NCBI GenBank assembly: GCA_947311845.1
Contig: CAMZMU010000049.1
Location: forward strand, 2,725,368-2,789,367
Direction of reading: 5' to 3'
Source of the DNA: Poa pratensis
Taxonomy: Eukaryota > Streptophyta > Magnoliopsida > Poales > Poaceae
DNA length: 64,000 nucleotides
The position numbers were made by a program, and so were the translations under genes. A model generated the notes under the pieces. That model was not told the DNA's origin. It searched no databases and saw only the letters and a list, made by a program, of their open reading frames with translations. Below, one piece after another: positions 1-9,529 of this stretch (positions are counted from its first letter, which is position 1; each line of letters starts with the position of its first letter).

Positions 1-240
1 ACTTGGTCGTTGGAGGAACAAATTCATCAAGGTTTAAGCTTTCACGTGTATGTATGCTATGGCAAATGATATATCTTTGCAAGTCTGTTCATATCAATTC
101 TGTTATTGTACTTGCTCCATGTCCCATTGATTTCATACATTAATTACGATACTTTCATTCGAAAAAAATTGGTGCATGCACGGCCCCGAAGTTCGCAGCA
201 AATGAGACACACATATGAAAACAAACCCACACGATCATAT
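1..240 (+). repeat. 3' flank of a dehydrin copy lying just upstream of the window
   Basis: This stretch matches the sequence about 95 bases after the stop of dehydrin 2 (from about 14065), with the same run from CTTGGT through CATCAAGGTTTAAGC and the same CACACA...GAAAACAAACCCACA end. The 3' flanks of dehydrins 1, 3 and 4 show the same start. I infer that a further dehydrin stop codon lies about 95 bases before position 1. There is no coding sequence here. Confidence 0.8.
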
Positions 241-1290
241 CTCCGCAATTTGGGTCTCCTGCTCAAGGTACGCCACATCTGCTCGACTCCCCTCCTTAGG
301 AGGGTCCAAACCAATTCCCGCATGGTTGATAGAAAGGCCAAATCTTAATTCACACGAATCAAAACGGGAGATGCATCCGACATTCCAAGCCATCCACTAA
401 GACTTATGGAAAAAACTGTCGACTGAGACCTAGCTATTTCGGAAATAAGAAATAAGAACTAAGACAATATACAATAAAAATGAGAACAAAGAAAAAAAAA
501 GGAAGAGGCTTAGACGATAGGCTGGCTGTTTCGTTTAGAGCTGGCTTCCGTGAGAACACCAAATTATGCACGAATTTTAGTGGGTTGAAGATTAGCAAAT
601 CTGTTACAACAAATGACACACACGCTCAACCACTAAGGAATCAAGATCTCCATAATATCGGTCTTGTTATTATACATGACCTAAGTATTATCGCTACAAT
701 TTTGCATTTATTATCATACTTTCCTGCTTCCGCGCTGCGGCCGCCATCGGACTCCTCACCCCCCTAAATCTGACGCCACACATTGAAAACGAAGGTTACG
801 AGATCAAACTTACCGTATAATACATGAGAAAGCCCTAACGTACAAGTTGGATGCCCCTACCGAAGACTGTAAATACTGGAGGACATCCGTATAGAAGATC
901 CTCATTCATTCACCCTACACGGACGCATCTACATCAAGCTGAAACCCTAGATCGTCCCTTAAACACTTGTGCGATTTTTTATCACGCTATGAATATTAAA
1001 TTTGAGAGAACTTCACCATCTACCTCATCTTCGATCCAGCCATGTTGACATGTGCAACCTACCGAACAAATAAACTCGCATCGGTTCACTGAAGCGAGAT
1101 TGCGTAGGACCTGGAAATCATCCTGTGAAGTATCCAAGCCACCCCGTTATTGGGGAAGCATATCACAACACCATTGTCCACAATTCCAGGTTTCATGCCG
1201 GCTCGAGCACATCCTGAAAGCATCTCGGTGAGTTACTAGATTAGCACGCCAAGCTAGGTCTTTGATTTGCACTATTCTTGAAAGATAGAC
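241..1290 (+). repeat. Array spacer, copy A
   Basis: This is the intergenic spacer between the outside dehydrin copy and dehydrin 1. It is repeated with moderate divergence at 16702-17800, including CTCCTTAGGAGGGTCCAAACC, the GACTTATGGAAAAAACTGTCGAC block and the TGACATGTG...ACCTACCGAAC block. Part of it (about 860-1050) has a TATAAATA-like element and looks like an old LTR or promoter relic, but I could not define its ends. No gene is supported; the small open frames have no recognisable protein. Confidence 0.7.
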
Positions 1291-1370
1291 ACTGAAAAAC
1301 GAAGGATTTTAGTAACATATTCTCTCGAAACATATAGGATTAGAAACCTACATGATTCAGATGAAACATT
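1050..1370 (+). repeat. Upstream module of dehydrin 1 (copy A)
   Basis: This block is shared with 11229-11610, 17610-17965 and 33630-33960. Landmarks are CCGAACAAATAAACTCG, the AAGTATCCA..CCG.GTTA..GGGGAAGCA segment and the GGATTTTAGTAACAT end. It always sits 5' of a dehydrin and next to the SINE, so it belongs to the ancestral tandem unit. Confidence 0.75.
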
Positions 1371-1485
1371 TTTTTTTAAACACGGTTCACACAAAACTTG
1401 ATGGCACCCATGTCAAATGTAGGACTTGAACCCATGTGGACCGATTCCACCACAATAAACCTAACCATTTGAGCTTCCCTCGGTT
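1370..1485 (-). mobile_element. tRNA-derived SINE (Au-SINE-like), internally deleted copy A
   Basis: Read on the minus strand, an A-box-like AGCTCAAATGG (complement of 1465-1476) is followed by a perfect polymerase III B box, GGTTCAAGTCC (complement of 1422-1432), and the copy ends in a short A-rich tail (T run at 1370-1378). The same element lies upstream of dehydrins 2, 3 and 4 in the same orientation. Compared with the fuller copy at 11607-11830, this one lacks most of the 3' body. The Au-SINE family name is from memory of its body and tail and should be checked by search. Confidence 0.65.
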
Positions 1486-1710
1486 CGTGGATGAAAGTCG
1501 GTTTGATAGCATAAGAAAAGGCAAAATAATTATACCGGGAGGTTGTAGTGGATACAATTTTTCCTCCAAAATAGTGTAAATGAATTCCAAGAAAAATTCT
1601 AAAAAATCCAATCATACATGTGAATTATACGGCCAATTTATAAAGTCCTAAGGATTAAATCCTATAAATTTATGTGCCCTTAACCTCCTCCATATGCTTA
1701 ACTTTTTCTT

Positions 1711-2143
1711 GTCGTCACGTGCCGACAATCTCGATCTGCATATCTCGCAAAGCAAATAAGACCAAATTTGCAAACGAACAGAAGGTTAAGATATTTCATG
1801 GGGAACTATCTTCTTCCCGGACGGATAAGAGTGAGTTGGGACGTGGCGACCGGGACGCGCGGTTCCTATTTTATGGGCTAGTCGGCAGCCACCTGCCTGG
1901 CCACTCATGCAAGCACACGTCGCGCCCAGCCGCGGCGATTTGTCAATCTAACCACTCCACCTATACTTTATGAGCTAGCTAGTCGGCAGCCATGAGAGCA
2001 GAGCTGGTGCTTTGTCCACCCTCGAACGGCCTATATAAAGTGCCTCGTGCTGCACCTGCTTCACACAACCAACCTGCTTCACACAACCAAAGCAAGTAAA
2101 CAGCCGAGCTATTAGATTTCCCGAGTGACAAGTTCAGCGCAAG
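1711..2143 (+). promoter_or_regulatory. Promoter and 5' UTR of dehydrin 1
   Basis: A G-box fused to a CRT/DRE (CACGTG 1716-1721, GCCGAC 1721-1726) is followed by ABRE-like ACGTGGC (1841-1847), two inverted CRT/DRE cores (GTCGGC 1881-1886 and 1982-1987, in GCTAGTCGGCAGCC) and a TATA box, CTATATAAAG (2031-2040). This is the most compact promoter of the four and probably the ancestral layout. By known family behaviour CBF/DREB factors bind CCGAC and bZIP/ABF factors bind ACGTG, so cold and ABA induction are inferred. The leader before the ATG, GTGACAAGTTCAGCGCA, is conserved in all four genes. Confidence 0.8.
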
Positions 2144-2482
2144 ATGCAGCACCAGGGTCATGGCGCCGGCGAGAAGAAGGGCCTCGTCGAGAACATCCAG
2201 GAGAAGCTCTCCGGTGGCCACGCCGACAACCAGCAGACCGGTGGCACTTGTGGGCAGCAGGGACACACCGGAGTGACCGGCACGGGGACGCACGGCACCG
2301 GCGAGAAGAAGGGCGTCATGGAGAAGCTCACCGGTGGCCACGGTGAGCACCAGCAGACCACTGGAATGACCGGCACGGCGACGCATGGCACCCAGGCCAC
2401 TGGGACACACGGCACCGACGCCACTGGTGAGAAGAAGGGCATCATGGACAATATCAAGGACAAGCTGCCTGGACAACACTAA
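2144..2482 (+). CDS. Kn-type dehydrin 1 (WCS120/CS66/DHN5-like), 112 aa
   Basis: This is a small, highly hydrophilic dehydrin, predicted to be disordered and to protect membranes and proteins during freezing or drought. The ATG at 2144 is in the same context as in the paralogues. A lysine-rich K-segment lies at residues 10-24 ([15 protein letters not shown]), a shortened one at 54-64 ([11 protein letters not shown]) and a canonical C-terminal one at 96-110 ([15 protein letters not shown]). Between them are phi segments rich in G, T, H and Q. There is no Y-segment or serine tract, so it is Kn type. It is much shorter than WCS120-class members, which have six or more K-segments. A cysteine at residue 36 replaces the usual tyrosine of GGTYGQQGH. 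No intron is seen. It is nearly identical to dehydrin 3. Family assignment is very secure; the orthologue name is not. Confidence 0.95.
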   Translation: MQHQGHGAGEKKGLVENIQEKLSGGHADNQQTGGTCGQQGHTGVTGTGTHGTGEKKGVMEKLTGGHGEHQQTTGMTGTATHGTQATGTHGTDATGEKKGIMDNIKDKLPGQH

Positions 2483-2903
2483 GCCCGGTCTGCCCACGCC
2501 CGCTACCTTCGCAGAATAATTAGATGGCGAACTTCCACCGTATATACATTAACTGAGTCTAGTTCAGCTAGCTCACTTGGTCGTTGGAGGAGCGAATCCA
2601 TCTAGGTTCAAGGTTTCACCTGTATCGAGAGTTTTCGTTTGTTTACGGTTTGCATACTTTGATGTGCAAATTTCCTTTTGGCTCAACCCATGTGTGTATG
2701 CTATGGCGTCTAATATATACTCCTATTCTAGCACAATACCTATACGTTGCAACGAAAAACCCAAATATAAACGTCTTGATAAACCTCTTGCTTTGTGACT
2801 TGGGCTTCCGGCACTGCTTGCGATTGAGTTAAAGTGTTAAAAAAAATATTTAGGCCCCGCTTGGATTCCTGTTTTTCAGTCAAAACATCCGGAGAATTTA
2901 ACG
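2483..2903 (+). repeat. 3' UTR and flank of dehydrin 1
   Basis: This holds the 3' UTR with AATAAT-type polyadenylation context near 2514-2522, the CTCACTTGGTCGTTGGAGGAGCGAA landmark common to the array, and about 340 bases that match 22741-23081 with only about five differences counted by eye. The last part, from 2853, looks like the start of an unidentified insertion shared by both copies. Confidence 0.8.
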
Positions 2904-3753
2904 GACCTCGTGAGTTCCCGCGGAAAATACTGCGCCCGATGGGTGAAAAAATACAGAGACGCGTGTCGCCGAAGATACGCCTATTCGGTTCTTTCCAGAA
3001 ATGGTTTAGAGCGGCCGATCACTATGTCACCGCTAGGTCAAATATACTAACATATGTATGGAGTCTAAAACAAAATAATATCTACATATGTTTTTGGGGG
3101 TAAGCTAAACATGTATATATAGTTTCAGAAACGAAAAATTGGCATGTGACTTGTCATATGTTTGGCAAGAAGCTGTCTACTTTTCACCAGTTTAAATATA
3201 CGTAAAATGTAACGAAATCCTGAATTTTCAGCACTTGGCTAGATTCAAGATTGAATTAATTGGAGGAAAAAAAATCAATCTACTATATTGTTTCTCATCA
3301 TTTTTGAACTAACAAAGTATAGCTGAACTGAAGTAGAACAAATAAGAACAGTTAGATCAGATTAGGAGTACTATGTACAATACTGTGTATCTTAGACTGA
3401 TCCGGTGGTGAATTGACGGGTTGGTGTGATGCAGACTTACAATAAGCGGGCAGAAGATCAGCGGCCGCCGCCGTACTACTCGATTGCCTGGACAAGCCGA
3501 CGATTAAATTCCAACGTCGGCGGCGACAACGAGCGGCAGGCTTCCTCGCATCCTGGCAAACGAGATCGATGGATGGATCTGATTAGGCTAGAGCGGAGGT
3601 GGAAAATGACCAGGGTCCGTTCCACGACTGGTCATTGCCTGTACGTGGGTACTGAACAGATGGGCTTCTTTTTACTTGTTGGGCTTCAGTTTGTGAAAAA
3701 ATACTAATTTGGGCTTCAGTACTACTGTTTACCAATGATTAGCTATTAGCACG
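2904..3753. other. Non-coding sequence, no gene recognised
   Basis: This is AT-rich sequence with one 93-residue open frame (3426-3707) that has no recognisable domain and no support as a gene. Nothing else could be identified. Confidence 0.5.
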
Positions 3754-3755
3754 TA

Positions 3756-3915
3756 CTCCCTCCGTTCATAAATATAAGATGTTTTAACTTTTTTACACAT
3801 TCATATGTCTACATGTATTTAGACACATTTTAGCTTTTATGTTCACTCATTTGGGTCCGCACCTAGTCGAACATGTGAGGGACCTAAAACATCTTATATT
3901 TAGGAACAGAGGGAG
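3756..3915. mobile_element. Stowaway-type MITE
   Basis: This 160-bp element has terminal inverted repeats, CTCCCTCCGTTCATAAATAT and its complement at the other end, followed by GTTTTA/TAAAAC. It is flanked by TA dinucleotides (3754-3755 and 3916-3917), the Tc1/mariner-type target duplication. It has no coding capacity. Confidence 0.92.
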
Positions 3916-3958
3916 TACATGCATCCTAATACTACTACTCAACGCTGGAAATTCTTGA

Positions 3959-4096
3959 GGCCTTGTTCAGTTTCACCGAAAATGAGGGGGATTGGCATGG
4001 ATTAAGGAGGATTAAATCCCATCTAGTTCAAATTCCACCCCATTCCCCTCCAATCCACCTCAATCCTCTTGGACAGTGGATTAACCGAACAAGCCC
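3959..4096. mobile_element. Tourist/Harbinger-type MITE
   Basis: This element of about 138 bp begins GGCCTTGTTCAG and ends CGAACAAGCCC, an inverted repeat. It is flanked by a 3-bp direct repeat TGA (3956-3958 and 4097-4099). The interior is a loose inverted repeat of ATTCC/GGATT motifs. A 3-bp duplication fits PIF/Harbinger. Confidence 0.75.
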
Positions 4097-4139
4097 TGAG
4101 GGGGGGCGAAAGGTTGGGGGTGTCTGACCCCTGCTCGCC

Positions 4140-4621
4140 CCCCTGTATACGCCTCTGGGCGTCGGTCGGTAGCAGCGCATACCACAGCAGCGTTCCAAAC
4201 TAGGTTCTCTTCATCGTTGCCGAACTCCTGTGGAAAAGCGACGAGGCGCTGGTGACGGCTGAGGGGGTCCCACACGATCGCGGACCGCCTCATGCCGTGT
4301 CCAGTTGAGGAAGAGGGCGAGGCCGTGGCGGCAGCCTTTGAAGGACCAACACTCGTCGCGGGGCATTGTAAGGGAGAATCTTGCGGCAGGGATTCGGTCA
4401 GGGGCGTCCAGCATGGGGATGAAGTTGAAGGCTTTGTCTTCTTTGTTGAAGAAGCCGAGGAGCGGAGGTTGCTGATGGTAGGTACGGAAGCGCCCAAGGA
4501 AGCCATGGTCCAAGATGAGGTGGCGCCAACACTTACAAACAAGGGAGGCACGGAGAAGGACGGATGGCTGCGGAGGAAGGCGGAGGAAGATCTCCCGGAG
4601 GACGTCATCCTCGTAGTCCAT
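4140..4621 (-). pseudogene. F-box protein gene fragment
   Basis: From the ATG at 4621 the minus strand encodes an N-terminal F-box, with LREIFLRLPPQPSVLLRASL at about residues 8-27 and VCKCWRHLI following. It continues with RFRTYHQQPPLLGFF, typical of the large grass F-box families that recruit substrates to SCF ubiquitin ligases. Near 4250 the frame is lost: the continuation (VAFPQEFGNDEENLVWNAAV) lies in another frame. The similarity stops at about 4140, so roughly a third of a usual 350-400 residue protein remains. It lies next to two MITEs. I call it a broken, truncated copy. Confidence 0.7.
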
Positions 4622-5025
4622 CGTGGAGAAGATGACCAGGACTTGAGGATGCGCCTGTTGGGTTTCGCCCTCAGGATGGATTGCATACTAAGATCACCAA
4701 CATACACGGTTCAATACTTTATTGTTACCAGGTTAGACGATCTGTCATATATATATATATATGCAGGAGCAACCAGGACACCATACGATGATCGAGACCT
4801 AATCGGATTATCTCACGCGCAACACAAGAGTCAATTACATTGGGACTTTACATCCTCAAACATGTAGACTCTAGCTGATTAATTAAACATGTAGACACGT
4901 AGGCACTGCATGTCTGTGAAACGTATACATGATGAATTCAATGTTGTACTCGACAGAATATATATTGTATCGGTCTTCGCTCTCCTAGTTGTGTACGAGC
5001 TCCTAATTTCGTTGGTAAATATATA

Positions 5026-5147
5026 CTCCCTCCGTCTCAAAATAAGTGTCTCAAATTTGTACAAAAGTGAATGTATTATACTTGTTTCATGTCTAGATAC
5101 ATCTACTTTTTGACAAATCTAAGACAGTTATTTTGGGACGGGGAGAG
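5026..5147. mobile_element. Stowaway-type MITE
   Basis: This 122-bp element has ends CTCCCTCCGTCTCAAAATAA and TTATTTTGGGACGGGGAGAG, nearly perfect inverted repeats, flanked by TA (5024-5025 and 5148-5149). It carries the AAGTGTCTCAA/TTG..AAGACA subterminal motif seen again at 59783-59905. Confidence 0.93.
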
Positions 5148-5218
5148 TATGTACGAGCACAACGATCGATCCATCGCAACAAGTCGATCGATTCATTGCA
5201 ACAAGTCGATAGATCGCC

Positions 5219-7492
5219 ATGACGCGGCTGGACGAGATGCCGGTGGAGGAACAGCGGGAGCGTGTGAGGCAGTTCGTGAAAGTCTATCCGTGCGCGACGG
5301 CGCTGGACCAGCAGCAGCTGGAGGGGGCCTTCGACCGGATGCTCGAGCAGAGCCACCCCGACAACCTCGGCCGCCGTGACGGCAGGAAGCCTCGCCATGA
5401 GCTGTCCATGGCTTTGGGCTTTACGCGGACCTGAGCGAAAAGAAGGAAGTACTAGACGTGAGACTAAAACGTGCCATGCAACAAGCTGATCTACTCACCA
5501 AGGGCTATCTCGAGGTCGCCAACGACTACTGCGCCAACTGGGCAGATAGCGCGGCGTCGGGCCAGGAGGAATGGAAGAACATGGACTTCCACGCAGACGA
5601 CTTCGGCTCTGACTACTACTACTACGAAGAAGAACCAACAGGAGAAGAAAGAGGAGGAGGACAAGAAGATCTCCCCCACGAGGTTTACCAACGCTATACG
5701 GAAGAAGGAGAAGGAGGAGAACAACAAGAAGCAGAAAACTATGATGATGAAGACGAGGTGCAACAGAGGATGTGGGTGGAGGTGAAGCCATCGACTTTTC
5801 CGGAGGCCGCAGCGCTAGAACCACATGAGCTGGAGGACGCCATCGACCCAGTGCCTCCTGCGGACGACAATTCCACTCGCATGACATACGACGACATCAA
5901 TTTGGTCTTGGCCTACAAGAGAAAGGAGCTCGACGATGACAACATGCATCCGGAGGAGTTCCAGGCCAAGGTCCGCCGGGACTTGATCACTTATGGGTAC
6001 GTCGAGGTGGACCAAGAGTATTGGGCCAAGATAGAACCATGTTTTGCCACGTTAGATCCAGGGATTTACAACTCTTATAGTCGACAAGAGGAGGAGGAGT
6101 ACGATGATGGTCCTGTTGATCTAGAGAAACATGAGTATGATGATTCTTTTGAACAACACACTACCAGAAAACTGCCTTTCTATAGAATGGCATTTTGTGG
6201 CGCACCAAATTGCCATGCGCCACCGAAATTTGGAATTCTGTGGCGCACGGAAACCACATATGCGCCACAGAAAGCCACATTTCTGTGGCGCACGTACAAC
6301 ATGCGCCACAAAAATGTGTCTTTCTGTGGCGCATGGGGCCTGGTGCGCCACAGAATTGCTGATTTCTGTGGCGCATGGCCTCATTCTGTGGCGCATCGAG
6401 GCCATGCGCCACAGAAATCAGCAATTCTGTGGCGCACCAGGCCCCATGCGCCACAGATTTTTTTTTTGAAATCAGATCCCACCCCCCGTGTGGATCGCCT
6501 TTTTAGTTTTGCAAAAACTCAAAGAAAATGTTAAAACCTTCAAAAAATAAAATCCTTTGAGATTTAGTTAGGTTTTTGTGTCTAGTTTGTATAGAAATTT
6601 TGAAATATGAATTTTGACCTTTTTTGCAAAAACCAGAAAAAAAATGTAAAACGGCCATAACTTTTGCATACAACGTCGAAAAAACACGTTTAATATATAT
6701 AAAAAAAAAAAGAGAAAACTTCGAGCTCGATTTCACCCGGGTTTACCCGGTGAACTTTTCTCAGATCCTCGAAATTCCAAAAGGAAAAAAGTTATTTCAA
6801 AAAGAAGATTTTTTTCTACAAAATCAATTTTTTTGGATTTGTTGAATTTTTGGATTTTTTTGAAGTTTTTTGGGATTTTTTGAATTTTTTGAATTTTTTA
6901 GGATTTTTGAACTTCCTTTTGAAACTTTTGAAATTTTTGATTTTTTGAATTTTTTTTGAACACATATATACACATACCACACATAAACTACACACATATA
7001 TACACATACACAAGGTTAAGAGGATTGATATGATAATATTATCAATAAGAACTTGAGTAGTATAAGGGTAGTTGAATTGAATAGAACTTAGAAGTTAAGC
7101 GTGCTTGGGTTGGAGCAATCTAAGAATGGGTGACCTACTGGGAAGTCATCATTTGAGATATGATTGGAGTGTTAAAAATGTTCAAAAAATTCAAATATTA
7201 AGGGTTTTCCAAATTATTTCATTTTCTGCATTTTTCTGATTTTTTTGATTTTTTTGATTTTTTTTGAATTTTTTGAAAATCCCAGATCTAGATCTGGCCA
7301 CCTTTTTTTTAAATTCAAAAAAAATTCTGGCGCCGGTTCTGTGGCGCACCCACCATGCGCCACAGAATGGCAAAGTGGGTGCGCCACAGAAAGGCTTTTC
7401 TGTAGTAGTGACAGGAAGATGAGGATAATGATTCTGATCTTGAACAGGAGCAGGAGCAGGAGCAGGATGATGATCCTATCAAATCTAGCTGA
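5219..7492 (+). pseudogene. Acidic protein of unknown function, frameshifted and split by a CACTA element
   Basis: I do not recognise this protein. An N-terminal part starts at the ATG at 5219 (MTRLDEMPVEEQRERVRQFV) and runs to 5434. The next part runs on in another frame from about 5415 to 6158, and a one-base change near 5411-5420 would join them. The body is very acidic, with runs of D/E and a YYYYEEE tract near 5610. It contains VLAYKRKELDDDNMHPEEFQ near 5910-5970 and QAKVRRDLITYGYVEVDQEY near 5970-6025. The CACTA insertion at 6159-7410 interrupts the last coding part. If the element and one copy of its ACA duplication are ignored, the frame continues without a break (EDEDNDSDLEQEQEQEQDDD) to a TGA at 7490-7492. 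So the gene was open at this point when the element arrived. Its function is unknown. Confidence 0.6.
6159..7410. mobile_element. Small non-autonomous CACTA element in the acidic gene
   Basis: This 1252-bp element begins CACTACCAGAAAA and ends TTTTCTGTAGTAGTG, and is flanked by a 3-bp ACA duplication (6156-6158 and 7411-7413). The left 300 bp and right 80 bp carry many copies of TTCTGTGGCGCA in both orientations, the typical subterminal array bound by CACTA-encoded proteins. The interior is low-complexity A/T sequence with GATTTTTTGAA runs. No transposase is present. Confidence 0.93.
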
Positions 7493-8283
7493 CAGAGGAT
7501 TCCTCAATTCCCTAGTTTGTCTCCTATAACTAAGTTAGTTTTGTGCCCATTGTATGTTTAACTAGATGAATCGCCACCTATTGTGTCAGACAATAAAGTC
7601 AAAGTTTTAGGCAATATGATCTAGCCATCCAGGAGGTATTCTAGTCCCTTAATCGAAAATAGAGGTAAGCAAATTAACAAAACTAGTACAATACCCCGCG
7701 CGTCGCGGCGGGAATCACTTTAGAAACTTTAATATGTAAATAAAGTTATAAGACACATGAAATATGAAGTTGACGACAGAAACCTGTTTAAAAAAAAGAA
7801 GTTGTCGATAAAAGTACGAGAGATTCAATTGTAGTTGAGAGGCTAAATTTAATTGATGTGAATGGTTGTGTATTTGACAACGATCGATCCACCCCAAACA
7901 TAGTATCTCTTTTGGTTGATGATGTTATTTTGATTATGAATTAAGAGGTATGATGTGCTCAAAAAATTTGGTGACATGGACAATTGTATGGCTTAAAATA
8001 ATTGATGATGTTGATATGTTGCATGTAAATATATACAATCATTAATAAATGTTAGTGGGGATGACATGGACAATTGATTGGCTAACATAGTAGGTGATGT
8101 GGATACCTTGCATGTCAAGATGGACAACTTAAATGATTTTGTTTTATAAGAAGTATAGATGAATAAGAAGAAATATGTTCAAACTTGCATACGTAATTGT
8201 GCATTGGCGACTAAAAGGTTTTCCGACAGACTCAGGTCGATTGCTGCTTGATAAATTAATGAGTAAAAGATATCACTAGTAAG
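7493..8283. other. 3' remains of the acidic gene and a Helitron-like end
   Basis: There is no gene here. On the minus strand, the sequence at 7683-7705 reads CCGCCGCGACGCGCGGGG, then a short spacer, then CTAG followed by T. That is a GC-rich hairpin next to CTAG|T, the classic 3' end of a Helitron; the element would extend to higher coordinates. I could not find its TC 5' end. Confidence 0.45.
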
Positions 8284-9529
8284 AGCATCTCCAAGAGCAA
8301 GTGCATAAATGGATTGCTATAAGTGGTTTTACCAATAGGAGAGATAAGGTTTACAAATCCATTTTCTCTCAACTTTGCAAGCATTTGTATAAACCGGATT
8401 TGTAAAACTAGAATGACAAGATTTGAGCTCCTCTTCTATTATGCATATGTAGTCCAAATCACTCAATACATAAATTAAATTGATAAAAACAAATTCCGAA
8501 AAAATAGGAAACAAATAGTGCATAATTATTACAACACATTGTTCGTTGATGAAACCGAATTGAAATTAAACAAGTCACAAAGTTTGCATCATCGGTGCAA
8601 AGAACAACACCACAAACCATAGTGCATCTCAATGTTCTCTCAAATGGCACCTCCACCATTGCCACCATTGTTTGGGAAGTACCCCTTGACGCTAGATTTG
8701 GTCACGACAAAGCTCAAGATAAGCTCGGGCTTTGTCATCTAGACCACTTGGGTCCATAAACATGATCTTTTGCTCATGCTCCAACCTCTTGGCCATCTCA
8801 TCGGCTGCCACCTTCCTCTCCTCCATCTCGGCCAACTTCTCCTCGGTCATGGCCCTCCTCTCCTCGGCCATTGCCCTTCTCTCTTCGGTGGCCATCTTCC
8901 TATCCCCGTCCTTCCTCCTCTCCTCTATTTCTTGGATCTTCAAGTCTCTTCTTTTCATAGCAATGTCTTTCCTCACCTTCATCATGTTGTCCAATGACTG
9001 TTTGTAACCTCCCTCATCTTCATTTGTCCTCTTATTTTTTGCTTTCTTCCTCCCTTGGGGTCGTCCTCTATTCACCGAGGAGAATGGAGTGGGGCTACTT
9101 GATGCATCATCATTGGTGTCCACCGCAAAACCCTCTCCAACCAAGCTAGAGGGAGTCTTCTTCTTCTTGTTTGGAATTTCGTTGGAGGGCTGGTTTTTCC
9201 ACTTCTCATCATTCTCGAGAATAGCCCAACAATGATGCAAAGTGAAAGGCTTCCCCTCTTTCCCACGTTTCTTAGGTTTGTCCTTGAACAAATTTTGAGC
9301 AATGTTTGCCTACAAGTGAGATACAAGTTATTATTAGCATAGAGCAACTTGAGCAACAACAAGGAAAACAACAGCCAAAACAATCAAAACTCACCTTATC
9401 GGTGTCACTTGTCCCAATTGGATTGAGACGATCAACTTGAGCCAAACAACATGACCATCTAAAACAATCCGCGTTTATTGTTTGGAAATGGGCTTGGAGA
9501 GAACTTGGTGTCCTACTCATGCCACCTTT
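8284..9529 (-). mobile_element. PIF/Harbinger element remnant, truncated by a CACTA insertion
   Basis: The left edge has the family-typical AGAGCATCTCCAAGAGCA at 8284. The element contains an ORF1-type gene on the minus strand. The right side stops exactly at the CACTA element that starts at 9530, and beyond that element (11229) the dehydrin unit resumes. The other terminus and the start of ORF1 are therefore lost. Confidence 0.6.
8692..9529 (-). pseudogene. Harbinger ORF1 protein (NAM-associated C-terminal region), 5'-truncated
   Basis: Two minus-strand exons, 9529-9395 and 9309-8692, are joined by a GT-AG intron (AAG|GTGAG ... TTGTAG|GC). The join keeps the frame. The product has DCFRWSCCLAQVDRLNPIGT, then FTLHHCWAILENDEKW, the pattern of plant PIF/Harbinger ORF1 proteins. 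A long charged coiled coil follows (MATEERRAMAEERRAMTEE) and the protein ends near YLELCRDQI. Such proteins help the transposase enter the nucleus and bind DNA. The Myb/trihelix N-terminus is missing because the CACTA inserted at 9530. Confidence 0.75.

Noticed and set aside
1422..1476. Possible tRNA gene on the minus strand
   Set aside because: A and B boxes are present, but the stems of a cloverleaf are not, and the segment recurs upstream of each dehydrin; it is a SINE.
1979..2497. Long minus-strand open frame opposite dehydrin 1 (and similar ones at 13304-14035, 22169-22678 and 55831-56880)
   Set aside because: These mirror the repetitive, GC-rich dehydrin coding strand and have low-complexity translations; they are shadows of the real genes.
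3426..3707. 93-residue open frame
   Set aside because: No domain, no homologue recognised and no splice or promoter context.
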